A stretch of 50,947 nt of DNA, from positions 1 to 50,947 of the forward strand of contig MKWM01000028.1 of assembly GCA_001899765.1 (NCBI GenBank), read 5' to 3'. A program made the position numbers and the translations under genes. The number at the start of each line of letters is the position of its first letter. The first letter of the stretch is position 1. The notes under the pieces were generated by a model. That model searched no databases. It was not told the DNA's origin and saw nothing but the letters and a program-made list of their open reading frames with translations. The DNA is from Thiobacillus sp. 63-78. Lineage in GTDB: Bacteria > Pseudomonadota > Gammaproteobacteria > Burkholderiales > Thiobacillaceae. Below are positions 29,355 to 38,698 of this stretch, one piece after another.

Positions 29355-30746
29355 CTAGTAGCTGCCGGCTTGCGCCAGCGTTTCAAAGCGCGTGTATTCG
29401 CCCAGAAAGGCCAGCCGCACCGTGCCGATGGGACCGTTGCGCTGCTTGCTGATGATGATTTCGGCTGTACCTTTGTCCTGCGTGTCAGGATTGTAGACTT
29501 CGTCGCGGTAGATGAAGAGGATGACGTCGGCATCCTGCTCGATGGCGCCCGATTCACGCAGGTCGGACATCACCGGGCGCTTGTTGGGGCGCTGCTCAAG
29601 CCCGCGATTCAGCTGCGACAGGGCAACCACCGGGACATGCAGTTCCTTCGCCAGTCCTTTCAGCGCACGCGAGATTTCCGAAATTTCGGTGGCGCGGTTT
29701 TCACCCGAACTGCTGGCCGACATCAACTGCAGGTAATCGATCACGATGAGGCCGAGCTTGCCGCACTGGCGCATCAGTCGGCGCGCGCGGGCACGCAGTT
29801 CCAAGACGTTGAGTCCGGGCGATTCATCGATGAACACCGGCGCATCGTTGAGCTTGCCGAGTGCATACGTGAGGCGCTGCCAGTCGTCCTCGCCGAGCTT
29901 GCCGGTGCGCAGCCGGTGCTGGTCGAGCTTGCCGACCGAACCGATCATCCGCATCACCAGTTGCGCCCCGCCCATTTCCATCGAGAACACGGCCACCGGC
30001 AGACCGGTATCGAGCGCGACGTTTTCGGCGATATTGAGCGAGAAGGCTGTCTTGCCCATGGACGGCCGCCCGGCGACGATGACAAGGTCGCCCGGCTGCA
30101 GGCCCGATGTTTTCTGGTCGAGATCGTGAAAGCCGGTGGGCACCCCGGTAATGCCGGAATCGTTGTCGCGGTGATACAACTCGTCGATTCGTTCGACCAC
30201 CTCCTTCAGAAGCGGCTTGATTTCGGTAAAGCCGACCTGCCCACGGTTGCCCGATTCGGCAATTTCGAATACTTTCGCTTCGGCTTCGTCGAGCAGTTGC
30301 GAGGCACTGCGCCCGGCCGGTGCGTAGGCGGTATCGGCAATTCCGGTGGCCACTTCGGCGAGCCGTCGCATCACCGAGCGTTCCCGCACGATCTCGGCGT
30401 AGCGACGGATGTTGGCGGCGGAAGGCGTGTTGCTCGCCAGCGCCACAATGTAGGCAAGTCCGCCGACGTTTTCGAGTTGCGCCATGGACTGCAGCGCCTC
30501 GGCAACCGTCACCGCGTCGGCCGGGCGGTTCTCGGCGATCTGCCGCGTAATCGCACGCAGGATCTGGCGATGGTCCTGACGATAGAAATCACTTTCCGAT
30601 ACCACGTCGCCGATGCGATCCCACGCGCTGTTGTCGAGCAACAACCCTCCCAGCACCGCCTGCTCGGCTTCCAGCGAGTGTGGCGGCAAGCGCATCTGTG
30701 CCAGTTGGGGATCAGCGTTTGCAGAAAGCGTGTGGATCGCGGCCAT
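29355..30746 (-). CDS. dnaB: Replicative DNA helicase DnaB
   Basis: DnaB unwinds DNA at the fork. The 463-residue protein has the N-terminal DnaG-interacting domain (LPPHSLEAEQAVLGGLLLD) and a RecA-like C-terminal domain with Walker A GRPSMGKTAF (about residue 208), Walker B LIVIDYLQLM and SQLNRGLEQRPNKRP. There is no intein. The gene follows rplI downstream of a strong terminator, so it probably has its own promoter in the 136 nt before it. Confidence 0.98.
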   Translation of the reverse strand: MAAIHTLSANADPQLAQMRLPPHSLEAEQAVLGGLLLDNSAWDRIGDVVSESDFYRQDHRQILRAITRQIAENRPADAVTVAEALQSMAQLENVGGLAYIVALASNTPSAANIRRYAEIVRERSVMRRLAEVATGIADTAYAPAGRSASQLLDEAEAKVFEIAESGNRGQVGFTEIKPLLKEVVERIDELYHRDNDSGITGVPTGFHDLDQKTSGLQPGDLVIVAGRPSMGKTAFSLNIAENVALDTGLPVAVFSMEMGGAQLVMRMIGSVGKLDQHRLRTGKLGEDDWQRLTYALGKLNDAPVFIDESPGLNVLELRARARRLMRQCGKLGLIVIDYLQLMSASSSGENRATEISEISRALKGLAKELHVPVVALSQLNRGLEQRPNKRPVMSDLRESGAIEQDADVILFIYRDEVYNPDTQDKGTAEIIISKQRNGPIGTVRLAFLGEYTRFETLAQAGSY

Positions 30747-30835
30747 GGCGGGATTCTAGTCTCCAGCCCCACTGCCACCAAGGGATAAGCCTGTGGATAA
30801 AGCGTGGGTAGTCCGGGTATGTCTTGAGGACAAAT

Positions 30836-30866
30836 AAGAAAGGGAGCCCCGCAGGCTCCCTTTCTT
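30836..30866 (-). terminator. Strong terminator of the rpsF-priB-rpsR-rplI operon
   Basis: A 13-bp perfect stem (30836-30848 with 30854-30866) closes a 5-nt loop; the minus-strand 3' side reads CTTTCTTATTTG. It lies 17 nt after the rplI stop. Confidence 0.88.
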
Positions 30867-30882
30867 CGGAATAGCCGGCGGA

Positions 30883-31332
30883 TTACTGTTCGCCGACCAC
30901 CACCACCGTGATGTTCGCGGTGACGTCATGGTGCAGCCCCAGCACCACGGAATATTCACCGATGGCCTTGAACGGACCTTCCGGCAGGCGAACCTCTGCC
31001 TTGGCCACCTCATGGCCCTGCGCTTTCAGCGCATCGGCGATGTCGGCGTTGGAAATGGAGCCAAACAGACGACCATCGACGCCGGCCTTCTGGCTCACGG
31101 TGACGCTGAGACCTTCCATCTGCTCGCCACGACGCTGGGCATCGGCCAGTTTTTCGGCAGCGACGCGTTCCAGTTCGGCCTTCTGCGCGGCAAATGCATC
31201 CATGTTGGCCTGTGTGGCGCGGCGTGCACGGCCGGTGGGAATCAGAAAGTTGCGGGCATAACCGTCTTTCACCTTGACCACGTCACCCAGATTGCCCAGG
31301 TTGACGACTTTGTCCATCAGAATCACTTGCAT
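30883..31332 (-). CDS. rplI: Ribosomal protein bL9
   Basis: The 149-residue protein begins [20 protein letters not shown] and contains the L9 signature region [17 protein letters not shown]. The two-domain layout with a long central helix (about residues 41-75) is kept. It is the last gene of the S6 operon. Confidence 0.98.
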   Translation of the reverse strand: MQVILMDKVVNLGNLGDVVKVKDGYARNFLIPTGRARRATQANMDAFAAQKAELERVAAEKLADAQRRGEQMEGLSVTVSQKAGVDGRLFGSISNADIADALKAQGHEVAKAEVRLPEGPFKAIGEYSVVLGLHHDVTANITVVVVGEQ

Positions 31333-31345
31333 GGTCGTCTCCCAA

Positions 31346-31633
31346 TCAATGCAGGTCGGTGTACGGCATCAGTGCCAGGAAGCGCGCACGCTTGATCGCG
31401 GTGCCCAGCTGGCGCTGGTAATGCGCCTTGGTGCCGGTAATGCGGGCCGGAATGATGCGGCCGTTCTCGGCGATGAATTCCTTCAGCACTTCGATGTCCT
31501 TGTAATCGACTTCAACCACCTTTTCAGCGGTGAAGCGGCAGAACTTGCGGCGCTTGAAGAGGCCGCGGTTGCCGCTGTCGCGGCGCTTGTTGGCGAACTT
31601 GCCGCCGGATTTTCCACCCATGGGACGGGCCAT
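31346..31633 (-). CDS. rpsR: Ribosomal protein bS18
   Basis: The 95-residue protein carries the S18 core [20 protein letters not shown] and [20 protein letters not shown]. The N-terminus is extended and basic ([19 protein letters not shown]), as in other betaproteobacteria. S18 binds with S6 to 16S rRNA and, in other bacteria, to the operon's own leader. Confidence 0.98.
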   Translation of the reverse strand: MARPMGGKSGGKFANKRRDSGNRGLFKRRKFCRFTAEKVVEVDYKDIEVLKEFIAENGRIIPARITGTKAHYQRQLGTAIKRARFLALMPYTDLH

Positions 31634-31636
31634 GAT

Positions 31637-31927
31637 TTATTCCTTTTCGATTCGATTCAATATCAGGATCAGTTGCCGGCTGTTCACGCTGCGCCGGTTC
31701 AACGCGCCTTCCATCATCACCTGCGCTCCCGCCGTCAGACGGGCCAGTTGTACGGCCAGCGATCCACTCGCCTGTACCGCCAACTCGCATTCAATGCGCC
31801 GGGGCTGCCCTGCGATGAGCTGGCTATCTTGGTGATGAACCACCGCTTCCACAATCGGTACGCCGGCCGGGCTGTAACGCATCGGGTCAACCTGGACGAG
31901 GGCTCCGCGGATGACCAGCCGGTTCAC
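31637..31927 (-). CDS. priB: Primosomal replication protein PriB
   Basis: A 96-residue OB-fold single-stranded DNA-binding protein: MNRLVIRGALVQVDPMRYSP, then PIVEAVVHHQDSQL and AVQASGSLAVQLARLTAG. It works with PriA in replication restart. Its position between rpsF and rpsR, with 3-5 nt gaps, is conserved in beta- and gammaproteobacteria. Confidence 0.95.
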   Translation of the reverse strand: MNRLVIRGALVQVDPMRYSPAGVPIVEAVVHHQDSQLIAGQPRRIECELAVQASGSLAVQLARLTAGAQVMMEGALNRRSVNSRQLILILNRIEKE

Positions 31928-31932
31928 TCAAC

Positions 31933-32331
31933 TCAGGCTGCGGCGGGCTGCTCGACTGCCGCTTCCGGCTTGGCGCCGTCAGTTTTGGCGCTGTCCAGCA
32001 TGTCGCGTGATTTTTCTTCCTTCATCATCGGTGAAGCCGTGGTGACGGCCTCGGTGCGCTTGATGGTCAGGTGTCTCAACACGGCATCGTTGAACTTGAA
32101 GCCATGTTCGAGTTCCTCCAGCGCTTCCTGATCGCACTCGATGTTCATCAGAACGTAGTGTGCCTTGTGGATTTTCTGGATCGGGTAGGCCATCTGACGG
32201 CGGCCCCAATCTTCCAGACGGTGGACACTGCCGCCCCGCGCGGTGATATTGGCACGGTAGCGTTCGATCATGGCGGGCACCTGCTCGCTCTGATCGGGAT
32301 GGACGATAAATACAATTTCGTAATGCCGCAT
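31933..32331 (-). CDS. rpsF: Ribosomal protein bS6
   Basis: The 132-residue protein begins [20 protein letters not shown] and includes [21 protein letters not shown], both typical of S6. The C-terminal 35 residues are low-complexity and Ala/Glu-rich. E. coli S6 has a similar acidic tail that is post-translationally glutamylated. First gene of the operon. Confidence 0.98.
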   Translation of the reverse strand: MRHYEIVFIVHPDQSEQVPAMIERYRANITARGGSVHRLEDWGRRQMAYPIQKIHKAHYVLMNIECDQEALEELEHGFKFNDAVLRHLTIKRTEAVTTASPMMKEEKSRDMLDSAKTDGAKPEAAVEQPAAA

Positions 32332-32453
32332 CGTGTTCCTTTCGGTTCAGCCCCCCGCTGCGGTGCGGTGGAGCAAGGTTAATTGGCACAGCAAGAATCA
32401 TCCCCAGGAAAACCGGGGAGTGCAAATCATACGCGTTTTGCCCGCCAAATCAA
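32332..32453 (-). promoter_or_regulatory. Promoter and structured leader of the S6 operon
   Basis: TTGATT (32448-32453) and TATGAT (32426-32431) are 16 nt apart on the minus strand. The leader of about 88 nt contains a hairpin with CCCCGG and CCTGGGG arms close to its 5' end and a second GC-rich fold before the GAAAGGAA site. In other bacteria S6-S18 binds such leaders to repress the operon; I could not confirm the consensus fold by eye. Confidence 0.45.
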
Positions 32454-32476
32454 GCTTTTGCCTTGGCGGAGTCAGG

Positions 32477-34720
32477 TCAACGCACGCAATCGACGTAATA
32501 GCGGGCCTTGCCACTGCCGGTGTCTTCGACCAGTCCGTGCACGTCCGTCTCGAAACCGGGAAATTTCTCGTTGAATTCACGGGTGAACTGCAGATAGCGC
32601 ACGATGGTGGCGTTGAAGCGCTCGCCCGGGATCAGCAGGGGAATGCCCGGCGGATACGGCGTCACCAGCATGGCGGTGATCCGCCCTTCGAGCCGGTCGA
32701 TCTCGACCCGCTCGATCTCGCGGTGCGCCATCTTGGCAAAGGCATCGGCCGGTTTCATCGCGGGCGCCATTTCCGACAGATACATTTCGGTCGTCAGGCG
32801 TGCCACGTCGTTGGCCCTGTAGATGGCGTGAATCTGATCACACAGATCCTTGAGTCCGGTTTTTTCGTAGCGCGGGTGCTTTTCGATGAATTCGGGCAGC
32901 ACGCGCCACAGCGGCTGGTTTTCGTCATAGTCCGACTTGAACTGCTGCAAGGCGGTCACCAGGGTGTTCCAGCGGCCCTTGGTGATGCCGATGGTGAACA
33001 TGATGAAGAAGGAATAGAGCCCGGTTTTCTCCACAATGACACCGTGCTCGGCCAGATATTTGGTGACGATTCCCGCCGGGATGCCCCAGTCGGCAAAGGC
33101 GCCCGCCATGTCCAGTCCCGGTGTGATGACCGTGGCCTTGATCGGATCGAGCATGTTGAAGCCCGGCGCGATCTTGCCGAATTCGTGCCAGTGGTCGTTC
33201 GCTGTCAGCATCCAGTCTTCGCGTTCGCCGATGCCCTCGTCGGTGAGCTTTTCCGGCCCCCACACGGTAAACCACCACGAATCGCCGAATTCCTCGTCGA
33301 CCTTGCGCATGGCGCGACGGAAATCGAGCGCTTCCTTGATCGATTCCTCGACCAGCGCGGTGCCGCCGGGCGGCTCCATCATCGCCGCCGCCACATCGCA
33401 CGAGGCGATGATCGCGTACTGCGGGCTGGTCGACATATGCATCAGATAGGCTTCGTTGAAACGGTGGAAGTCGAGTTTCCGCGTTTCGGCGTCCTGCACC
33501 AGGATCTGCGAGGCCTGGCTCAAGCCGGCCAGCAGCTTGTGCGTGGACTGGGTGGCGAACACCAGCGCATCCTTGGCGCGCGGGCGATCCTTGCCGATGG
33601 CGTGCATGCCCCGATAAAAGTCGTGGAAGGTCGCGTGCGGCAGCCAGGCTTCGTCAAAGTGCAGCGTGTCGATGGTGTCGCCCAGCAATTCCTTGATCAT
33701 GTCGACGTTGTACAGAATGCCGTCGTAGGTCGACTGGGTGATGGTGAGGATGCGTGGCCCGCCCTTCGCGTCCTTGGCAAACGGGTGCGCCGCGATCTTC
33801 CTGGCGATGTTTTCGGGACGGAACTCGTCCATCGGAATCGGCCCGATGATGCCGTAATGGTTGCGCGTCGGCGTCAGGAAAATGGGGATCGCGCCGCACA
33901 TGATGATGGCGTGCAGGATGGACTTGTGGCAATTGCGATCGACCACCACGATGTCGCCCGCGGCGACGTTGGCATGCCACACCATCTTGTTGGACGACGA
34001 GGTGCCGTTGGTGACGAAGAACAGGTGGTCGCAGTTGAAAATCCGCGCGGCGTTGCGCTCGGACGCTGCAACCGGGCCGGTATGGTCGAGCAGTTGCCCG
34101 AGTTCGTCGACCGCATTGCAGACGTCGGCACGCAGCAGGTTCTCGCCGAAGAACTGGTGGAACATCTGGCCGATCGGCGACTTCAGGAACGCCACGCCGC
34201 CCGAGTGGCCGGGACAGTGCCAGGAGTACGAGCCGTCCGCCGCGTAATGGGTCAGCGCACGGAAAAACGGCGGCACCAGCGAGTCGAGATAGGCCCGCGC
34301 TTCGCGCAGGATATAGCGCGCCAGGAACTCCGGCGTGTCTTCCAGCATGTGGATGAAGCCATTGAGCTCACGCAGAATGTCGTTCGGGATATGCCGTGCA
34401 GTGCGGGTTTCGCCGTGCAGGAAAATCGGGATCTCGGCATTACGGAAACGCACTTCCTCGACGAACGCACGCAGTTTTTGCAGCGCCGTCTGCGCATCCT
34501 CGGCCGTGCCCGCGAGTTCTTCGTCGTCGATCGACAGCACGAATGCCGAGGCGCGCGCCTGTTGCTGGGCGAACGAAGTCAGATCGCCGTAGTTGGTGAC
34601 GCCCAGCACCTCCATGCCTTCCTTTTCGATCGCCTCGGCGAGCGCGCGGATACCGAGCCCCGAAGCATTTTCGGAACGGAAGTCTTCATCGATGATGACA
34701 ACGGGAAAACGGAAACGCAT
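32477..34720 (-). CDS. Orn/Lys/Arg decarboxylase, class III PLP enzyme
   Basis: The 747-residue protein has the N-terminal wing domain (PVVIIDEDFRSENASGLGIR, response-regulator-like fold), the aminotransferase-like core with PLP lysine in STHKLLAGLSQASQ (about residue 385), FFVTNGTSSSNKMVWHANV for cofactor binding, and the C-terminal domain with PYPPGIPLLIPGE. It decarboxylates one of arginine, lysine or ornithine to a polyamine precursor or for acid resistance; the substrate is not decidable by eye, though the group in betaproteobacteria is usually labelled arginine decarboxylase. No antiporter gene is adjacent, so a polyamine role is more likely. Confidence 0.93.
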   Translation of the reverse strand: MRFRFPVVIIDEDFRSENASGLGIRALAEAIEKEGMEVLGVTNYGDLTSFAQQQARASAFVLSIDDEELAGTAEDAQTALQKLRAFVEEVRFRNAEIPIFLHGETRTARHIPNDILRELNGFIHMLEDTPEFLARYILREARAYLDSLVPPFFRALTHYAADGSYSWHCPGHSGGVAFLKSPIGQMFHQFFGENLLRADVCNAVDELGQLLDHTGPVAASERNAARIFNCDHLFFVTNGTSSSNKMVWHANVAAGDIVVVDRNCHKSILHAIIMCGAIPIFLTPTRNHYGIIGPIPMDEFRPENIARKIAAHPFAKDAKGGPRILTITQSTYDGILYNVDMIKELLGDTIDTLHFDEAWLPHATFHDFYRGMHAIGKDRPRAKDALVFATQSTHKLLAGLSQASQILVQDAETRKLDFHRFNEAYLMHMSTSPQYAIIASCDVAAAMMEPPGGTALVEESIKEALDFRRAMRKVDEEFGDSWWFTVWGPEKLTDEGIGEREDWMLTANDHWHEFGKIAPGFNMLDPIKATVITPGLDMAGAFADWGIPAGIVTKYLAEHGVIVEKTGLYSFFIMFTIGITKGRWNTLVTALQQFKSDYDENQPLWRVLPEFIEKHPRYEKTGLKDLCDQIHAIYRANDVARLTTEMYLSEMAPAMKPADAFAKMAHREIERVEIDRLEGRITAMLVTPYPPGIPLLIPGERFNATIVRYLQFTREFNEKFPGFETDVHGLVEDTGSGKARYYVDCVR

Positions 34721-34796
34721 GGCCTGCTCCAGAGGGAAGCCGTTGGAATGGGCGAATTGAAAACGCGGATTATACGAATCCCCGGTGTCCCGGGGA

Positions 34797-35363
34797 TTAA
34801 ATTTTCGGCAGGGTTACGCCGACCTGGCCCTGGTATTTGCCGCCACGGTCCTTGTACGAGGTTTCGCAGACTTCGTCGGATTCGAGGAACAGCATCTGCG
34901 CCACGCCTTCGTTGGCGTAGATGCGCGCGGGCAGGGGCGTGGTGTTGGAGAATTCCAGCGTCACGTGGCCTTCCCACTCGGGTTCCAGCGGGGTGACGTT
35001 GACGATGATGCCGCAGCGCGCATAGGTGCTCTTGCCGAGACAGATGGTCAGCACGTTGCGTGGAATGCGGAAGTATTCCACCGTGCGCGCCAGCGCGAAG
35101 GAATTGGGCGGGATGATGCAGGAATCGCCCTTGACCTCGACGAAGGAGTTCGGGTCGAAGGCCTTGGGGTCGACGATGGTGGTGTTGATGTCGGTGAAGA
35201 GCTTGAATTCGTTGGCGCAGCGCACGTCGTAGCCGTAGCTCGACGTGCCGTACGACACGATGGACCGGCCAGCGGCCTGTTTGATCTGTCCCGGCTCGAA
35301 CGGTTCGATCATGCCATGCTCGGCCGCCATGCGGCGGATCCAGCGGTCGGATTTGATGCTCAT
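34797..35363 (-). CDS. dcd: dCTP deaminase
   Basis: Dcd converts dCTP to dUTP for thymidylate synthesis. The 188-residue protein shows [18 protein letters not shown], the catalytic region [20 protein letters not shown] with the essential glutamate ([16 protein letters not shown]) and the C-terminal DRGGKYQGQ. Its ATG overlaps the apbC stop (TGATG). Confidence 0.98.
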   Translation of the reverse strand: MSIKSDRWIRRMAAEHGMIEPFEPGQIKQAAGRSIVSYGTSSYGYDVRCANEFKLFTDINTTIVDPKAFDPNSFVEVKGDSCIIPPNSFALARTVEYFRIPRNVLTICLGKSTYARCGIIVNVTPLEPEWEGHVTLEFSNTTPLPARIYANEGVAQMLFLESDEVCETSYKDRGGKYQGQVGVTLPKI

Positions 35364-36451
35364 CAGGTATTGGAAATGACGATGTTGGGGAATTTGGCGG
35401 AATGGTCCACCGCGGTTTCGCCGATCTTGACCGCCACGCGGCGCGCGATCTGCTTGTAGATGTCGGTCACGCGGCCGTTCGGGTCGGACACCACCGACGG
35501 CTTGCCGGAGTCGGTATCGGCGCGGATCGCGCTGTCCAGAGGCAAGGCGCCGAGGAATTCGACGTTATAGTCCTTGCACATGCGCTCGCCGCCGCCTTCG
35601 CCGAAGATGCGCTCTTCATGGCCGCAATTGGAACAGATATGCAGGCTCATGTTCTCGACCACGCCGATGATGGGAATGCCGACCTTTTCGAACATCTTCA
35701 GGCCCTTGCGCGCGTCGATCAGCGCGATGTCCTGCGGCGTGGTGACGATCACCGCGCCGGTCACCGGCACGCGCTGCGCCAGCGTCAGCTGGATGTCGCC
35801 GGTGCCGGGCGGCAGGTCGACCACCAGATAGTCGAGGTCGCTCCAGTTGGTGTTGTTCAGCAGCTGTTCCAGCGCTTGCGTCACCATCGGGCCGCGCCAC
35901 ACCATGGGCGTTTCGACGTCGATCAGGAAACCGATCGACATGGCCTGGATGCCATGGCCGATCAATGGCTCGAGATTCTTGCCGTCGGTCGATTCGGGCT
36001 TGTCGGTGATGCCCAGCATGGTCGGCTGCGACGGACCGTAGATGTCGGCGTCGAGCATGCCGACGCGCGCGCCTTCCGCAGCCAGCGCCAGCGCCAGGTT
36101 CACGGCGGTGGTCGACTTGCCGACGCCGCCCTTGCCGGAGGCCACGGCGATGATGTTCTTGACGTTGGGGATCAGCTTGACGCCACGCTGCACGCTGTGC
36201 GAAACGATCTTGAAGCTGACGTTGGCGGTGGCGCCCGTCACGCCGTCGATGGTCTTGAGGGCATCTTCCACCTGCTGCTTGATGACCGCGAGCTGGCTCT
36301 GTGCGGGGTAGCTCAGCAGAATGTCGACCGACACGGCGCCGCCGTCGATCTTGATGTTGCGGGCGGATTTGGTCGAGACGTAATCCTTGTGGGTGTTGGG
36401 GTCGACCAACGCTTTCAGTGCGGTCTGCACCTGAAGTTCAGAAACGGCCAT
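35363..36451 (-). CDS. apbC: Mrp/ApbC family Fe-S carrier ATPase
   Basis: The 362-residue protein combines an N-terminal DUF59/MIP18-like domain ([18 protein letters not shown]) with a P-loop NTPase domain containing [16 protein letters not shown] (about residues 105-120) and the cluster-binding HICSNCGH (CxxC). It delivers Fe-S clusters to apoproteins. dcd follows directly. Confidence 0.96.
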   Translation of the reverse strand: MAVSELQVQTALKALVDPNTHKDYVSTKSARNIKIDGGAVSVDILLSYPAQSQLAVIKQQVEDALKTIDGVTGATANVSFKIVSHSVQRGVKLIPNVKNIIAVASGKGGVGKSTTAVNLALALAAEGARVGMLDADIYGPSQPTMLGITDKPESTDGKNLEPLIGHGIQAMSIGFLIDVETPMVWRGPMVTQALEQLLNNTNWSDLDYLVVDLPPGTGDIQLTLAQRVPVTGAVIVTTPQDIALIDARKGLKMFEKVGIPIIGVVENMSLHICSNCGHEERIFGEGGGERMCKDYNVEFLGALPLDSAIRADTDSGKPSVVSDPNGRVTDIYKQIARRVAVKIGETAVDHSAKFPNIVISNT

Positions 36452-36631
36452 GTTTGCTCCGGCGGTTAATTAGCAATCGCTCATTTTAACGAATTCTGCT
36501 GCTTTGGGTGCGTGCAGACGCAGAAAGGACGCGGGATTCCATGCCATCTTCAGGGATATGCCGCGCCGCCCGGCAACATGCTGAAATTTTGTGGGAGCGG
36601 CTCCGGACTTCCGGGCTGACGCTGAAGTTGA

Positions 36632-36991
36632 TCAGCGTGGCTCGACATGGTGCGCCACCAGCAGCGCCTCGGGCACGCGCAGGCGAATCGCCGCCGCCAG
36701 CTCGCTGATTGCCCCCGGACGCGGACGCAATGACACCCACAGCAGATTGAGCTTCAGGTTGAGATCGGCAAATACCACATCCTGGTGCAACGCCAGCACT
36801 GCCTGGATTTCGCGCGACGCCCGCTCGATCTCGACGGATGGGCGGTTGCGCAAACGCGGAATCAGCATCATGAAATCGGTCAGTCGTTTCCCGGCAAAAT
36901 CGCGCGTGGGCGCGACCTGCCACAAGGGCAACCCCGGCCCGGATCCGGCGAATGTCGTCAGCGTGGCCGAAGCATGAATCTGTATCCTCAT
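36632..36991 (-). CDS. Small hypothetical protein downstream of rppH
   Basis: The frame encodes 119 residues from an ATG preceded by GAGGGG at a good distance, and starts 23 nt after the rppH stop. It reads MRIQIHASATLTTFAGSGPG at the start and later IQAVLALHQDVVFADLNLKL and EALLVAHHVEPR. No signal peptide or membrane helix is evident. The family is not recognised. The plus-strand frame over the same DNA looks less protein-like. The 180 nt to apbC hold no other gene. Confidence 0.6.
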   Translation of the reverse strand: MRIQIHASATLTTFAGSGPGLPLWQVAPTRDFAGKRLTDFMMLIPRLRNRPSVEIERASREIQAVLALHQDVVFADLNLKLNLLWVSLRPRPGAISELAAAIRLRVPEALLVAHHVEPR

Positions 36992-37014
36992 CACGCCCCC
37001 CTCGTCGTGTCGAA

Positions 37015-37566
37015 TCAGGGCTTCAGCAGCAGGTCATGCACCGCGCCGTGCCGGTTGCACGGGCGGGGCGCGCGTGGTCTTGCATGGCGCGCATCCCGGT
37101 GCAGAAAGCGTTCGAGTTCCTCAAGCGCCAGGCGATAGACCTCACGCTTGAAATCCACCACCGCTTCCATCGGTACCCAATATTCATTCCAGCGCCAGGC
37201 GTCGAATTCCGGGTGACTGCTGGCGCGCAGGGACACATCACAGTCGCGTCCGGTCAAGCGCAGCAAAAACCAGATCTGCTTCTGGCCGCGATACAGGCCA
37301 CGGTTGTCGCGCCGCGTCCAGTGAGGAGGCACGTCATAGCGCAACCATTCGCGTGTGCGCCCGAGAACGCGCACATGTGCGGGTTGCAGGCCCACTTCTT
37401 CTTCCAGTTCCCGGAACATGGCCTGTTCCGGCGTTTCCCCTGCATTGATGCCGCCCTGGGGAAACTGCCAGGCGTGCTGATTGACACGCTTGCCCCAGAA
37501 GACCCGGTTGCTCGCGTTGCACAATATGATGCCTACGTTCGGGCGGTACCCCTCTCGGTCGATCAT
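37015..37566 (-). CDS. rppH: RNA pyrophosphohydrolase
   Basis: RppH removes pyrophosphate from mRNA 5' ends to start decay. The 183-residue protein starts [20 protein letters not shown], with the Nudix box [17 protein letters not shown] followed by EEEVGL (about residues 38-60). I chose ATG 37566 over an ATG 15 nt earlier because it matches the family start. In relatives it lies next to proS, which here is 1.1 kb away on the other strand. The 264 nt upstream hold no visible gene. Confidence 0.96.
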   Translation of the reverse strand: MIDREGYRPNVGIILCNASNRVFWGKRVNQHAWQFPQGGINAGETPEQAMFRELEEEVGLQPAHVRVLGRTREWLRYDVPPHWTRRDNRGLYRGQKQIWFLLRLTGRDCDVSLRASSHPEFDAWRWNEYWVPMEAVVDFKREVYRLALEELERFLHRDARHARPRAPRPCNRHGAVHDLLLKP

Positions 37567-37845
37567 GGCCGCCACCATCAATAAAGTTCGATTAATTACA
37601 TTCTTTCATACCCGCCGGGAATTGCAAACCTTCCATGATTCGCGGCCTGCTGTTAAGCATTGTTTTAATTGGAATTCCAGGCGGGTTTTCGAACTGGTCG
37701 GCAGCCATCCCCGACCGACCGGGCGCTGGCGGAAATCCATGAATCCGGCACCACGGCGCTCGCGGACACCGCAAGGCGGTGCGCGCAATTCTGCCGCCGT
37801 CCCGGGCGACGCAAGCATCCGGCCGTATCGCGTCGATTGCTCCGT

Positions 37846-38616
37846 CTATTCAAGCAACGGCGCGATCCCCTCGGCCCACTGAAAATCACGCGCAAAACCG
37901 CGCAGATCAAGCCCCCAGCGTCTGGATAGATTGGCCCGTTGCGGCTGGCCCGCATCGAGCCGGGCCGAGGCACCCGCCTCGGCAAATGCAAACACGATGA
38001 CGTTGGTTTTGTTCTGCACCGAAAGCCAGCCCACCTCGCCATCGAACGCGCGCGTCAGGCGCGCGAAATACTCGGCGAATTCGCTGTCGCGCCCCCACAG
38101 ATTCACCACCAGCATGCCGCCCGGCTTCAGCGCGCGGCGACAGGCCGCATAAAACGTCTGCGTTGCCAGCGCCTCGACCTGATTGCCGGCGTCGAAGCCG
38201 TCGAGCAGGATGATGTCGGCGCTGCCGGGATGCTGTCGCACATACAGCGCGCCGTCGGCTTCGACCACGCTGAGCGTCGCGTCGTCCGGCGGCAACTCGA
38301 AATGCGTGCGGGCGGCGGCGATCACCCGCGGATCGATTTCCACCGCGGTGATGCGCGTCTGCGGCCGCTGCTTGCGGATGAATTTGGCGAGCGAGCCGCC
38401 GCCGAGGCCGATCATCAGCACGTCCTGCGGCAGTGGGTTGAACATCAGGAAGCCCATCATGGCGCGCGTGTACGCGAGCTCCAGGTCCCACGGCCGATTC
38501 ATCCGCATCGCGCTCTGAATGGCGCGACTGCCCAGGTGCAACACGCGCAGGCCGCGTTCCTCGGTCACTTCCAGTCCGCCGTCGTCTGCCCGGCGTTTCC
38601 CAAACCTCAAGCGCAT
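37846..38616 (-). CDS. Spermidine-synthase-like methyltransferase-fold protein
   Basis: The 256-residue protein has the SpeE-like Rossmann core: LMIGLGGGSLAKFIRKQRP (about residues 66-84), ITAVEIDPRVIAAAR, VVEADGALYV and IILLDGFDAG. It lacks the usual N-terminal beta-hairpin domain of spermidine synthases and departs from the catalytic Asp context (GFDAG in place of DSTDP), so aminopropyl transfer is doubtful. The substrate is unknown. Divergent from proS. Confidence 0.82.
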   Translation of the reverse strand: MRLRFGKRRADDGGLEVTEERGLRVLHLGSRAIQSAMRMNRPWDLELAYTRAMMGFLMFNPLPQDVLMIGLGGGSLAKFIRKQRPQTRITAVEIDPRVIAAARTHFELPPDDATLSVVEADGALYVRQHPGSADIILLDGFDAGNQVEALATQTFYAACRRALKPGGMLVVNLWGRDSEFAEYFARLTRAFDGEVGWLSVQNKTNVIVFAFAEAGASARLDAGQPQRANLSRRWGLDLRGFARDFQWAEGIAPLLE

Positions 38617-38698
38617 GGTCGCCCCATCGCAAAAATCGAGCGCGAAAGATTACACGCCCGCACGCTAAAATGCCGCTTTTCGTTTTGATTGCCTCACC

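Noticed and set aside
32333..34996. An 887-codon open frame on the plus strand opposite the decarboxylase
   Set aside because: It is antisense to a complete, recognisable PLP enzyme. The long frame is a by-product of high GC at third positions and its translation is Arg/His/Gln-rich without any domain.
37582..37845. Short open frames between rppH and the spermidine-synthase-like gene
   Set aside because: All are 60-130 codons, overlap one another on both strands, lack ribosome-binding sites and have Arg/Pro-rich, shadow-like composition.
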